Below are positions 43,646 through 52,226 of a stretch of 64,000 nucleotides of DNA, piece by piece. Source of the stretch: Pseudoclavibacter sp. AY1H1 (GTDB lineage: Bacteria; Actinomycetota; Actinomycetes; Actinomycetales; Microbacteriaceae). Location of the stretch: positions 1 to 64,000 of the forward strand of contig NZ_PSXX01000016.1 of NCBI RefSeq assembly GCF_002931055.1, read 5' to 3'. A program made the position numbers and the translations under genes. The notes beneath the pieces were generated by a model. The model did no database searches and was not told where the DNA came from. It saw nothing but the letters and a program-made list of their open reading frames with translations. How positions within the stretch are numbered: position 1 is the first letter of the stretch; every line of letters begins with the position of its first letter.

Positions 43646-43660
43646 CAGATGACGCGAAGT

Positions 43661-44296
43661 TTATTCCGCGACGCCGTAGAGGCGATCGCCCGCATCGCCG
43701 AGTCCCGGCACGATGAAGCCGTCCTCGTTCAGCCCCTCGTCGAGGGCTCCGACGACCACCGTGACGTTCTTGTCGGCGAACGCCTCACGCATCTTCTCGA
43801 TGCCTTCCGGGGATGCGACGATGCAGATGGCCGTGACGTCGACTGCCCCCGCGTCGAACAGGAAGTCGATCGCGGCGACAAGTGAACCGCCTGTCGCCAG
43901 CATCGGGTCGAGGGCGAAGCACTGGCGGTTCGCGAGGTTCTCCGGGAGGCGCTTGGCGTAGGTCTCCGGCTGCAGCGTCTCCTCGTTGCGGCGCATGCCG
44001 AGGAAGCCGACCTCGACGTTGGGGACGAGCTTCAGGAACCCGTCGAGCATGCCGAGGCCCGCGCGGATGATCGGGACGACCAGGGGAACGGGGTCCGTCA
44101 TGCGCAGGCCAGTGGTCTTCGCGACCGGGGTCTGCAGCTCGTACGACTCGGTGCGGACGTCGCGGGTCGCCTCGTAGCTGAGGAGGGTCACCAGCTCTTC
44201 GACCAGCGAGCGGAACTGCTGCGACGAGGTCTTCTCGTCCCGCAGCACCGAGAGCTTGTGGGTGATGAGCGGGTGGTCGGCTACGTGCAGGCGCAT
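43661..44296 (-). CDS. upp: Uracil phosphoribosyltransferase
   Basis: Salvages uracil to UMP with PRPP. The 211-residue protein matches the family in length and motifs: [21 protein letters not shown] at the N-terminus (first 20 residues conserved), TYELQTPV-like [15 protein letters not shown], the PRPP loop [18 protein letters not shown] and the C-terminal uracil site [16 protein letters not shown]. Probably leaderless: minus-strand TACTCT (44304-44309) ends 7 nt before the ATG. Divergent from tadA. Confidence 0.96.
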   Translation of the reverse strand: MRLHVADHPLITHKLSVLRDEKTSSQQFRSLVEELVTLLSYEATRDVRTESYELQTPVAKTTGLRMTDPVPLVVPIIRAGLGMLDGFLKLVPNVEVGFLGMRRNEETLQPETYAKRLPENLANRQCFALDPMLATGGSLVAAIDFLFDAGAVDVTAICIVASPEGIEKMREAFADKNVTVVVGALDEGLNEDGFIVPGLGDAGDRLYGVAE

Positions 44297-44303
44297 GAAA
44301 TAC

Positions 44304-44309
44304 AGAGTA
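44304..44309 (-). promoter_or_regulatory. -10 box of leaderless upp
   Basis: Minus-strand TACTCT, 7 nt before the upp ATG at 44296. No Shine-Dalgarno sequence can be fitted between box and start codon. Confidence 0.5.
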
Positions 44310-44368
44310 ACGATGCTGGAGGCGTCCCGGTGACATCCGGTCGATGAGATCGTGGCCGTGATGGGAAG

Positions 44369-44839
44369 ATGGGCGGCGTGTCACTCCACGTCGACGAGCG
44401 CCTGCACGAGCTCATGGGAATCGCCCTCGGTGAGGCCGAGCTGGCGCTCGCGAGCGCCGACGTGCCCATCGGTGCGGTCGTCACCGACGCTGCGGGCCAG
44501 GTCATCGCCACGGCGCACAACGAGCGGGAGCTGACCGGGGACCCGACGGGGCACGCGGAGGTGCTCGCGCTCAGGCGCGCGGCCGAGCACCTCGGCAGCT
44601 GGCGGCTCGACGGATGCATGCTCGTCGTCACGCTCGAGCCCTGCGCCATGTGCGCTGGGGCGATCCTCTCCTCGAGGGTCGGCACGCTCGTCTACGGCGC
44701 CTGGGACGACAAGGCAGGCGCCGTCGGCTCGCGCTACGACCTCGTGCGCGACCGGAGGCTGCCAGAGCGTGCGGTGGTCATCGCCGGGGTACGCGAGGCG
44801 GAATGCGCGGCGCTCGTGCGCGGGTTCTTCCGCGACTGA
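44369..44839 (+). CDS. tadA: tRNA-specific adenosine deaminase TadA
   Basis: Converts A34 to inosine in tRNA-Arg(ACG). The 156-residue protein has the zinc-dependent deaminase motifs: HAE at 62-64 (His62 ligand, Glu64 proton shuttle) and PCAMC at 91-95 (Cys92, Cys95), and the tRNA-recognition tail ending RGFFRD. The ATG at 44369 or GTG at 44378 could be the start. In many actinobacteria a tRNA-Ser gene follows tadA; I looked and found none here. Confidence 0.93.
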   Translation: MGGVSLHVDERLHELMGIALGEAELALASADVPIGAVVTDAAGQVIATAHNERELTGDPTGHAEVLALRRAAEHLGSWRLDGCMLVVTLEPCAMCAGAILSSRVGTLVYGAWDDKAGAVGSRYDLVRDRRLPERAVVIAGVREAECAALVRGFFRD

Positions 44840-44860
44840 GCGCTCCGGCGCTCGCGCTGG

Positions 44861-45160
44861 TCAATCGACGGAGCGGATGACGATCGACTCGGTGCTCACG
44901 TGCACGTTGTGTCGCTCGGTCACGTCGGGCTCGACGAAGATCGACTCCGCGTGCGGGGCGGCCTCGCGCACGAGCGCGCGGAGCTGAGCGAGGACGGGAG
45001 GCAGATCGAGCACCTGCGGCAGGTTCAGCACCGAGACGCGGACTCCCACGAGCGTCACGCGGTCATCGACTTCCACGCTGCGCACCTGGAGCACCTCGCC
45101 CACGTGCACGTTTTCGAGCAGCAGTTCGCGAATGTGAGCGGCGAGTTCCTGATTCGGCAC
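44861..45160 (-). CDS. Small conserved-looking protein with CDF-dimerisation-like pattern
   Basis: A 99-residue soluble protein. The GTG at 45160 is chosen because AAGGGG lies 5 nt upstream; the longer upstream frame is not supported. The sequence has two alpha/beta units: ELAAHIRELLLENVHVGEVL, VRSVEVDDRVTLVGVRVSVL, and DLPPVLAQLRALVREAAPHAESIFVEPD. This alternation and the SIFVEPDV ending resemble the C-terminal dimerisation domain of cation-diffusion facilitators (ferredoxin-like fold), but without the membrane part. No firm family assignment. Convergent with tadA and divergent from proC. Confidence 0.5.
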   Translation of the reverse strand: MPNQELAAHIRELLLENVHVGEVLQVRSVEVDDRVTLVGVRVSVLNLPQVLDLPPVLAQLRALVREAAPHAESIFVEPDVTERHNVHVSTESIVIRSVD

Positions 45161-45251
45161 GAGTTCCCCTTCGACGGTGACGAGTAACGGCCAGCATACC
45201 GAGGCCACCTTGGCGCGTCTCAGAGCAGGTGCTGCATCGCGGCGTCCTTCA

Positions 45252-45370
45252 TGGTGCATCCGTACAGTCGCGACGCCGACGCGGCTTCGACCGACCCTGT
45301 CCTCGGGCAGCGGGGAGGCGGCGCGCGAGGGCGCACGGCGGGCGAATGTCGGTGGTGCATCCGTACAATC
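45252..45370 (+). repeat. Duplicated 18-bp promoter element upstream of proC
   Basis: TGGTGCATCCGTACA(G/A)TC occurs at 45252-45269 and 45353-45370, in the same orientation 101 bp apart with one mismatch. Each copy ends in a -10-like box, TACAGT and TACAAT (45364-45369). The second box is 6 nt before the proC ATG, giving a leaderless message; the first would give a roughly 100-nt leader. The repeated GGTGCATCC part may bind a regulator. Confidence 0.65.
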
Positions 45371-45375
45371 CCGGT

Positions 45376-46215
45376 ATGACGGCACTCACCTATGCGTTCC
45401 TCGGCGGCGGCAACATGAACGGCGCGATCCTGCGCGGGCTGCTGGATGCGCCCCTCGGCGAAGGGGCACGGGTCCACGTCACGACGAGGTCCGCGGCATC
45501 TGCGGCGGCAGGCGAGAGCGATGACCGGGTCACGACGACGGCGCTCGAGTCCGATGCGCGTGCGAACCTCGCCGCGGTCGAAGAAGCTGACGTCGTCGTC
45601 CTCGGCGTCAAGCCCTACCTGATCGGCGAGCTGCTCGACGAGATCGCGCCGGTGCTCAAGCCGGACGCGGTTGTCATCTCCGTGGCGGCAGGCGTGCGTC
45701 TCGAGAGCTTGGCGGCACGGCTTCCCGAGGGCGCGCAGATCGTTCGCTCGATGCCGAACACGCCCGCGAGCATCGGTCTCGGCGTCACGGGCCTCGCGGC
45801 GAACGACTCGACAGGCGAGGCCGCGCTCACGGTCGCCGTCGCGCTCTTCGAGAGCGTCGGCAGGGTGGCCACCATCGACGAGGACCGCATCGATGCGCTT
45901 GCCGCGGTCTCCGGTTCGGGGCCAGCGCACGTGTTCCTGCTCATCGAGCAGTACCTCGAGGCGACCAGGCGCCTCGGCTTCGACGAGGAGCTCGCGCGGC
46001 AGCTGGTCGTCGGGACGTTCGAGGGCGCAGTCGGCATGGTCGTCCGCGATCCCGAGACCGAGCCGTCCGAGCTGCGTCGGCGGGTGACGAGCCCCAAGGG
46101 AACAACCGAGCGCTCCGTCGCGGTGCTGCAGGACGCCGACCTCGCCGGCCTCTTCGAGCGTGCGTTCGACGCCAACCGGCGCCGATCCGCTGAGCTGGCC
46201 GCAGAGAACTCCTGA
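45376..46215 (+). CDS. proC: Pyrroline-5-carboxylate reductase
   Basis: NAD(P)H-dependent last step of proline synthesis. The 279-residue protein begins MTALTYAFLGGGNMNGAILR with the GxGNM nucleotide-binding turn, then VVLGVKPYLIGELL and IVRSMPNTPASIGLG, and the C-terminal signature SGSGPAHVFLLIEQYLEA and RVTSPKGTTE. Start at the ATG at 45376, directly after the TACAAT promoter; frames upstream are not conserved. Stands alone; proA and proB are elsewhere. Confidence 0.95.
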   Translation: MTALTYAFLGGGNMNGAILRGLLDAPLGEGARVHVTTRSAASAAAGESDDRVTTTALESDARANLAAVEEADVVVLGVKPYLIGELLDEIAPVLKPDAVVISVAAGVRLESLAARLPEGAQIVRSMPNTPASIGLGVTGLAANDSTGEAALTVAVALFESVGRVATIDEDRIDALAAVSGSGPAHVFLLIEQYLEATRRLGFDEELARQLVVGTFEGAVGMVVRDPETEPSELRRRVTSPKGTTERSVAVLQDADLAGLFERAFDANRRRSAELAAENS

Positions 46216-46306
46216 GTCCACACTCGCGCTCGCCCGCACGGCGACGGGCGACGAGGCGATCACTGCGTAGGCTTGGGCACTTGAACCAGGAGCGGGAGGG
46301 ACGGCC

Positions 46307-47860
46307 ATGAGCGGTCGACGGCACGTCTTCACAGAAGACCTCTACCTCGTGCTCGGCGTCTCCAGAACGGCGTCCCTCGAAGAGGTCCGTCGCGTCGGGC
46401 GTGCGAGGCAGCGAGAGTCCCACCCCGACCTCGGCGGCAGCTCCGACGACTTCGTCAGGGTGCGACTGGCGGTCGAGGTACTGACCGACGAGACGACGCG
46501 GCGGGAGCACGATGCGTGGCTCGCCGGTGGCGGCTCGCGTCATGTCCGCACCCAGCAGCGCGCGCAATGGGCTCCGACGAGCAGGCGCTCAGCCGGTGGC
46601 GGCGGGCGATTCCGCACGCCCCCTCGCGCCAGCACGAAGCGGGACTCGGCCGCCTCCGCCCCTCGTCGCAGCGCCCACGCAGAGCCGGCGACGCGGGACG
46701 CACCGCCGCCGTCGCGCATCCCCGCGCAGGTCTTCGACGTGCGGCGCATGGCGTGGTTCCGCACGCGCTGGCCCGAGCAGCCCGCCTACTGGCCGCCTGC
46801 GGTCGCCGCGAAGCGTCCGTACACGCGCCGTGAGCTGATGGCGGTCTCGATTCACGCTGCGATCGTCGTCATCGGTGCGCTCCTGCTCCTGATCGACGCG
46901 TCGTTCGTGCGCCTCACGGTTCCCACGTTCGGGCCAGGGGAGGAGCCGACCATGTGGCCCGCGGTGCTCGCCTACGTGGCGGTCAGCGCGGCTTGGCTGA
47001 CCTTGCGACTGCGTGTCCGAGCCCAGCGCTGGGCTCTCGTGCTGTGGCTCGTGACACTCGTGGTGGCCGTCGTCGCTGGCGTGCTGTCGGCGACGCTCGG
47101 TGTCATGTCCCTATTCGCGACGACTGCAGGCATGCAGAACCCGGCGTTCGCGAGCCTGCTCGTGCAGGCCGCCATCTACCTCGCAGCTGCAGTGTCCGGC
47201 TACTTCGCCTGGTCCGGCCTCACGCAGCGCCGCGTCGCGGTGACCCGCGAACGACTCCTCGTCCAGCTCGCCAACGAATCCGCACCCCCGGCGGGTGACG
47301 GCAGGCGAGTCTGGGGTGAACCAGGCCAGACGGCGATGGACGCCGGCGGAACCGCGGGCGGCACGAACCCCATGCGGGCATTCCTCGCGCAGCGCTCGGT
47401 CGGCGAACCCCTCGCCCAGCTGCTGCGCATCCCAGGCGTGCGCATCGTGCACGGCCTCCGGGTCCCGGGCCAGGGCGCCGGATCGATCGCGCACGCGGTG
47501 ATCAGCGGCCGCCGCGTGGCGCTCATCAACGACGAGCTCTGGGCGCCGGGCACCTACGGCATCTCGGCAGACGGCGAGCTCACGCACAACGGCGTAGCCT
47601 TCTCCTCGCCCGCGGCGGAGTTCCCGCACGCCGTCGAGCGATTCCACGAGCTGTTCGGCGAGATGTCGGTGGTTCGGGGGTGGATGACGGTCGTCGCGGA
47701 ACGTGAGGGGGCGCTCGAGGTCGACAACGCGCTCACCTGGCAGCGAGTCAGGCTCGCCACCACGGAATCGCTGCTGCGCGAGGTCGGCGACTGGCTGGCC
47801 GGCGACGGCAACCGTGTCGACCGGCTGCTCCTGCGCGACCTCGTCGCGCACAAGCGCTGA
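46307..47860 (+). CDS. J-domain membrane protein with NERD-like C-terminal domain
   Basis: A 517-residue protein of unusual build. Residues about 8-70 form a J domain with the Hsp70-activating HPD at 39-41 (ESHPDLGG). An Arg/Ser/Pro-rich linker (75-175) leads to four membrane segments (about 180-310). The C-terminal part (about 365-475) has RIVHGLRVPGQGAGSIAHAV, then GRRVALINDELWAPGTYGIS, which follows the pattern of NERD-type domains (DHVVV..., VIDSKxWxxGxY), though key acidic residues are partly changed. It could tie DnaK to the membrane or act in nucleic-acid processing. Start at the ATG at 46307 after GGGAGGGAC. No operon partners. Confidence 0.7.
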   Translation: MSGRRHVFTEDLYLVLGVSRTASLEEVRRVGRARQRESHPDLGGSSDDFVRVRLAVEVLTDETTRREHDAWLAGGGSRHVRTQQRAQWAPTSRRSAGGGGRFRTPPRASTKRDSAASAPRRSAHAEPATRDAPPPSRIPAQVFDVRRMAWFRTRWPEQPAYWPPAVAAKRPYTRRELMAVSIHAAIVVIGALLLLIDASFVRLTVPTFGPGEEPTMWPAVLAYVAVSAAWLTLRLRVRAQRWALVLWLVTLVVAVVAGVLSATLGVMSLFATTAGMQNPAFASLLVQAAIYLAAAVSGYFAWSGLTQRRVAVTRERLLVQLANESAPPAGDGRRVWGEPGQTAMDAGGTAGGTNPMRAFLAQRSVGEPLAQLLRIPGVRIVHGLRVPGQGAGSIAHAVISGRRVALINDELWAPGTYGISADGELTHNGVAFSSPAAEFPHAVERFHELFGEMSVVRGWMTVVAEREGALEVDNALTWQRVRLATTESLLREVGDWLAGDGNRVDRLLLRDLVAHKR

Positions 47861-47963
47861 CGCAGCCGCACCCCTGGGGCCTCCCTCGCGCAGCGGAGAG
47901 ACCGGATGAGGAATCAATCGTGCGGCTGATCCCCGGGCATCCGCTCGTCGGTAGCGTCGAAGC

Positions 47964-49169
47964 ATGAGCAACCACGGCATGACTCCGACCCCGACCGGCA
48001 GTGCACCGCTCACCGAGCAACCCGCGACCGGCAGCAGCAGACTCACGTACGACCATGCGCTGAGCCCGATCGGCCGCGGCAAGGGATGGTGGAGGGGGCT
48101 CCTCTTCATCGCGTTCCTCGTCGTCGGCTTCTTCATCAGCTCCATGACCATCGGCGGTCTCGGGATCCTGATCTCGACACTGACCGGGGAGATCAGCCAG
48201 CAGCAGCTCATGGACGCCGTCGAGAGCGGCATCGTCCCCATGACACCCGCGATCTTCGTGACGAACAACCTGGCGCTCGCGGCGCTCCTCCCGCTGGCGT
48301 ACCTCGGTCAGCGGATGCTCTTCGGCGTCCGGCCGGGCACCATCTCGTCGGTCACGGGCCGCTTCCGGTGGGCGTGGTTCCGCAAGCTCGCCCTGGTCAT
48401 CGTCCCGGTCTTCGCGGTCTACTCGGCTGGGCTGTTCCTGCTCGAGCCAGCCGAGGTCAACATCGACGGCACGGCGATGCTCATGCTCGTGTTCGTGCTG
48501 CTGACGACGCCCTTCCAGGCCGCGTCGGAAGAGTACGTGGCGCGCGGCGGCTTCCAGCGCGCGGCCGGCTCCTGGTTCGCCTCACCGCAGCTCTCCTTCA
48601 TCATCGGCACCGCGGTCTCCGCGACGCTGTTCTGCCTCGCCCACGGTGCCGGCGACTGGTGGCTCATCGGGTACTACTTCTTCTTCGGCGTCATCATGTC
48701 GGTCACCGTCAAGTACACGGGTGGGCTCGAGAGCGCCGTGCTCATCCACGCGGCCAACAACGTCATGCTGTTCATCCCCTCCGTGCTCACGGGGCAGCTC
48801 AGCGAGGGCATCGACCGCTCGGAGGGTGCGGGTGGCCCGATCATGCTCCTCCCTGCTGCGTTCCTCGCGATCGTCGCGGCGTTTGTCATCTGGCGTGCCA
48901 AGAAGGAAGACGTCGAGACGACGACTGCGCCGCTCGTGACCGCCAAGCAGCGCAAGGAGGAAGCGGCGCGCGCCGCCTACGAGCTCTACGCGCAGCAGCA
49001 GGCGCAGCTCGCCCAGCAGGCCGCGCAGCAGCCGATGCAGACCTACGGCGACGCAGCCGGCCAGGCCTACGGCCAGGCTCCGGCGCAGCAGTACGGCCAG
49101 GCGCCGAACCACGGGCAGCAGCAGCGGGACTCGACGCCGCCAGCCGATACGAACCGGGGACGCGAGTAG
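47964..49169 (+). CDS. CPBP-family intramembrane metalloprotease
   Basis: A 401-residue membrane protein with about eight spans (45-310). CPBP/Abi catalytic motifs are complete: EEYVARG at 189-195, His227 in FCLAHGAGDW and HAANN at 262-266. Such proteases process small peptides or bacteriocin-related substrates. The C-terminal 90 residues are soluble and rich in Gln/Ala/Tyr with repeats around YGQAPAQQYGQAP, a cytoplasmic low-complexity tail. The upstream space has no strong promoter signals. A strong hairpin follows (49199-49250). Confidence 0.85.
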   Translation: MSNHGMTPTPTGSAPLTEQPATGSSRLTYDHALSPIGRGKGWWRGLLFIAFLVVGFFISSMTIGGLGILISTLTGEISQQQLMDAVESGIVPMTPAIFVTNNLALAALLPLAYLGQRMLFGVRPGTISSVTGRFRWAWFRKLALVIVPVFAVYSAGLFLLEPAEVNIDGTAMLMLVFVLLTTPFQAASEEYVARGGFQRAAGSWFASPQLSFIIGTAVSATLFCLAHGAGDWWLIGYYFFFGVIMSVTVKYTGGLESAVLIHAANNVMLFIPSVLTGQLSEGIDRSEGAGGPIMLLPAAFLAIVAAFVIWRAKKEDVETTTAPLVTAKQRKEEAARAAYELYAQQQAQLAQQAAQQPMQTYGDAAGQAYGQAPAQQYGQAPNHGQQQRDSTPPADTNRGRE

Positions 49170-49198
49170 CGCCCGCCGCTCTGCTCGAGTGGCTGGGC

Positions 49199-49250
49199 GC
49201 GACGAAGCCCCTCGAGATGGACCCAGTGTCCATCCGAGGGGCTTCGTCGC
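49199..49250. terminator. Bidirectional terminator between CPBP and M20 genes
   Basis: Arms 49199-49214 and 49235-49250 are exact complements, and the enclosed ATGGAC/GTCCAT (49217-49222 and 49228-49233) extends the hairpin. It separates two convergent genes. Confidence 0.85.
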
Positions 49251-49280
49251 AGCAGCGTCCAGGAGCCGCCGCAGGATCGG

Positions 49281-50492
49281 TCAGCGTGCGTCGAACGCCG
49301 CTTTCGCCTCGACCGCGAGGCTCGGTTCGCGGAATACGGCGAGTGCAGTCGCGGCGAGCATGGCTGCGCCGTCCGCGATGGTCGCAGCGGCGTTCGGGCC
49401 GCCCGCGGCTGCCGCGAACTCGCGCGTGTGCGCAACTCCGTCCGGGATGAGCTGGATCATCGGGTGGATCGACGGCACGACGTGGCTGACGTTGCCCATG
49501 TCGGTGGAGCCCGTTATGGGCTCCTCGCCCACTTCACGACCCAGGCGATCGAAGGCCGAATGGGCGATGTCCGCCAGCACGGGGTTCGAGATGAGCGAGT
49601 AGTAGGCAGGCGTGTTCTCCTCGATCAGCACCGTGCACCCGGTTGCGATCGCGGCCCCCTCGAAGCAGGCGCGGACCCTCGGCACGACGTTCTCGAGCAG
49701 GTGGTCGCGCTCGGCCGCGCGGATGAAGATCCGCAGCGCCGTGCGCTCCGGGATGATGTTGGGCGCCTGGCCGCCATCCGTGACGATGGCGTGCACTCGG
49801 GCGTCGTCCGTGAGCTGCTGGCGGAGCAGCCCGATGGCGGTCAGCGACAGCGTGGAGGCGTCGAGCGCGTTGATGCCCGTCTCGGGGCTCGCTGCAGCGT
49901 GGCTGGCGCGCCCCGTGAACGTGACGTCGAGTGCCACTCGGGAGAGCGTGGAGCCGCCCACGGTGTTGGTGGCCCCCGGGTGCACCATGATCGCGAGGTC
50001 GATGCCGTCCAGCACGCCGCCCTCGATCATGGGCACCTTTCCTGCGGCACCCTCCTCGCCGGGGCTGCCGATCACGACGACGTGGGCGGGAGTGCCGGGG
50101 GCGGCGGTCAGGGCGTCCTTGAGCAGGATGCCCGCGCCGAGTCCGCTCGCCGCGATGATGTTGTGCCCGCACGCGTGCCCGATGCCCTCGAGGGCGTCGT
50201 ACTCGCAGAACACGGCGATCGTCGGGGTGTCCTCACCCGCATCCGGGGTCGACCAGCGGCCCACGAAGGCCGTGTCGAGACCGGCGAAGCCGCGCTCGAC
50301 GGCGAAGCCCGCCGACTCGAGCTCGGACGTGAGCCGTGCCGCGGCGTGCACCTCGGTGAAGCGGATCTCGGGGTTCGCGTGCAGGTCGGCGGCGACGTCG
50401 ACGAGCAGGGGCAGTCGCGCTGGCAGCTGCGCGCTCAGCTCGTCGACGATGGCGGGGACGTTGTCCGTTCGGATGCTTGTGCTGGTGTTCAT
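49281..50492 (-). CDS. abgB: M20-family aminoacylase/p-aminobenzoyl-glutamate hydrolase
   Basis: Cytoplasmic amidohydrolase of 403 residues, M20D type. Metal-site motifs: EYDALEGIGHACGHN (Cys-Gly-His-Asn at 108-111), GEEG with Glu146-Glu147 and His171 in MVHPGATNTVGG, and a dimerisation insert HAAASPETGINALDA. It follows an AbgT-type transporter gene by 63 bp on the same strand, which favours hydrolysis of p-aminobenzoyl-glutamate. E. coli uses an AbgA/AbgB pair; here only one hydrolase gene is present. The ATG at 50492 is chosen; the frame upstream is shadow of abgT. Gene symbol by context. Confidence 0.8.
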   Translation of the reverse strand: MNTSTSIRTDNVPAIVDELSAQLPARLPLLVDVAADLHANPEIRFTEVHAAARLTSELESAGFAVERGFAGLDTAFVGRWSTPDAGEDTPTIAVFCEYDALEGIGHACGHNIIAASGLGAGILLKDALTAAPGTPAHVVVIGSPGEEGAAGKVPMIEGGVLDGIDLAIMVHPGATNTVGGSTLSRVALDVTFTGRASHAAASPETGINALDASTLSLTAIGLLRQQLTDDARVHAIVTDGGQAPNIIPERTALRIFIRAAERDHLLENVVPRVRACFEGAAIATGCTVLIEENTPAYYSLISNPVLADIAHSAFDRLGREVGEEPITGSTDMGNVSHVVPSIHPMIQLIPDGVAHTREFAAAAGGPNAAATIADGAAMLAATALAVFREPSLAVEAKAAFDAR

Positions 50493-50554
50493 ATGCGGTG
50501 TTCCTCCACTGGGTGGGATCGGGGTTCTGGGAGATCGGCTGCGGTCGGTCGGCA

Positions 50555-52126
50555 TCAGCCGCCCATCATGAGGCTGTGTCCGGGGCCGACCGGCAGGTCG
50601 AAGATGCCCCACACGAGGAGCTGCAGGAGCCAGACGCCCCAGATCGCGATCGTGAACGGCATGACGAGGCTGAACAGCGTGCCGAGTCCACCCTTCGGCG
50701 CCCACTTCTGCATGAGGCCGAGCACCACGGGCAGCATCGGGTTCATCGGCACGAGCGGGTTCGACGCGGAGTCCGTGATGCGGAACGCAGCCTGCACGTA
50801 GGCGGGGTCGACGCCGTTGAGCATGAACATCGGCACGAAGATGGGTGCGAGGAGCGTCCACAGTGCGGAGCCGCTGGCGAGGAGCAGCGCGGGGAGGAAG
50901 ACGAAGACGCTGAAGATCATCAGGCCGCCGATGCCGCCGAGCCCCGTCGCCTCCATCGCGGTGGCGCCGCCCGTCGCGATGAGGAGGCCGAGCTTCGACC
51001 AGGAGAACCATGCGATGGCCTGAGCGGCCGTGAAGATGACGACGATGAACGGGACGAGCTCCTTCACCGCGTCCGTCATCATGCTCGGCACCTGCCCCCA
51101 GGTCGTGAGTGTGCCGGAGGCGATGCCGTAGCTGACCCCGCCGATGAGGAACATGAGCAGGATGAAGATCGGGATGCTCGACATGAACGGGGAGCGGAGG
51201 ATCTCGCCGCCCTCGCCCTGCAGCGCGGAGCCGGGCAGCAGCAGGAGCGTCGCCAGGATGGCCAGGTAGGTGACGATCGCGACCGCGGCGACCAGGAGCG
51301 CGCGCCGCTCCCTGGCGGTCACGGGCTGCGGGTCGGCGTCAGGCGTGAGTGCGCTCGGCAGAGCGTCGGTGTTGGGCACGAAGGTGCCGAGCTTCGGCTC
51401 GAGGAAGCGCTGGCAGACGAACGTGATGACCACGGAGAGGATGACTGTCGAGGTCGCGAAGAAGTAGTAGTTCGCGACCACGGACACCTCGGCACCAGGG
51501 TCGACGATCTGCGCGGCGCTCGTCGTGATTCCCGACATGAGCACGTCCGTGCCGGCTGGCACGATGTTGGCGCTGAACCCGGCCACGACGGCGGCGTAGG
51601 AGGTGATGAAGCCCGCGAGCGGGTGCCTGCCCGCGGCGAGGAACGCCGCCGCTGCGAGTGGGGGGAGGATCACCATGGCCGAGTCGGAGGCGAGGTTGCC
51701 CATGAGGCTCACGAACACGACGACGAAGGTCACCGACCACTTCGGGGCCGAGAGCACCGTCGCTCGCATGAAGGTGCTCAGGAGGCCGGTGCGCTCGGCG
51801 ACGCCGATGCCCAGCATGACGGTGATGATGAGGCCGAACGGTGGGAACGTGACGAAGTTCTCGATCGCGCTCGAGACCGCGTACACGAGGCCATCCGGTG
51901 ACAGGATGCTCTGGATCGGCACGATCTCGTCGGTGGCCGGGTCGAGCGTCGTCGCGCCGAGGCCCGCGGCGATGGCGGATGCGACGGCGACGAGGCCGGC
52001 GAGGATGAGGAAGAGGTAGAACGGATGCGGGAGGCGGTTGCCGACGCGCTCAACGCCGCGCAGCATCCTTCCGCTGAGTCCTGGCGCCTCCGCGAGCGTG
52101 AGCTCCGTGGTGTCAGTCCGAGGCAT
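50555..52126 (-). CDS. abgT: AbgT-family p-aminobenzoyl-glutamate transporter
   Basis: A 523-residue transporter with about eleven spans. Diagnostic segments: NRLPHPFYLFLILAGLVAV, NLASDSAMVILPPLAAAAFLAAGRHPLAG, NIVPAGTDVLMSGITT, and the C-terminal NGVDPAYVQAAFRITDSASNP. Members either import p-aminobenzoyl-glutamate (folate breakdown product) or export sulfonamides. Start at the ATG at 52126 with GGAG 9 nt upstream; a longer frame upstream is not supported. First of the abgT-abgB operon and divergent from a double-HTH Lrp regulator that probably controls it. Confidence 0.9.
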   Translation of the reverse strand: MPRTDTTELTLAEAPGLSGRMLRGVERVGNRLPHPFYLFLILAGLVAVASAIAAGLGATTLDPATDEIVPIQSILSPDGLVYAVSSAIENFVTFPPFGLIITVMLGIGVAERTGLLSTFMRATVLSAPKWSVTFVVVFVSLMGNLASDSAMVILPPLAAAAFLAAGRHPLAGFITSYAAVVAGFSANIVPAGTDVLMSGITTSAAQIVDPGAEVSVVANYYFFATSTVILSVVITFVCQRFLEPKLGTFVPNTDALPSALTPDADPQPVTARERRALLVAAVAIVTYLAILATLLLLPGSALQGEGGEILRSPFMSSIPIFILLMFLIGGVSYGIASGTLTTWGQVPSMMTDAVKELVPFIVVIFTAAQAIAWFSWSKLGLLIATGGATAMEATGLGGIGGLMIFSVFVFLPALLLASGSALWTLLAPIFVPMFMLNGVDPAYVQAAFRITDSASNPLVPMNPMLPVVLGLMQKWAPKGGLGTLFSLVMPFTIAIWGVWLLQLLVWGIFDLPVGPGHSLMMGG

Positions 52127-52155
52127 GTGCACTCCGATGTTCGAGGGGACTTCGT

Positions 52156-52210
52156 TGTCCTGAGTGTTGAGATTCTGCTTTACGGTCCTGTTACGACGGC
52201 TGTTCTGAGT
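52156..52210. promoter_or_regulatory. Repeated TGTyCTGAGT boxes in the abgT/Lrp divergent promoter
   Basis: TGTCCTGAGT at 52156-52165 and TGTTCTGAGT at 52201-52210, same orientation, 45 bp apart, in an AT-richer 100-bp divergent promoter. They are candidate binding sites of the neighbouring Lrp-type regulator. Confidence 0.45.
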
Positions 52211-52226
52211 TGGAATTGGGTCCAAG

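Noticed and set aside
44840-44860. tRNA-Ser gene after tadA
   Set aside because: Frequent in actinobacteria but there are only 21 bp before the next stop codon and no tRNA arms are visible.
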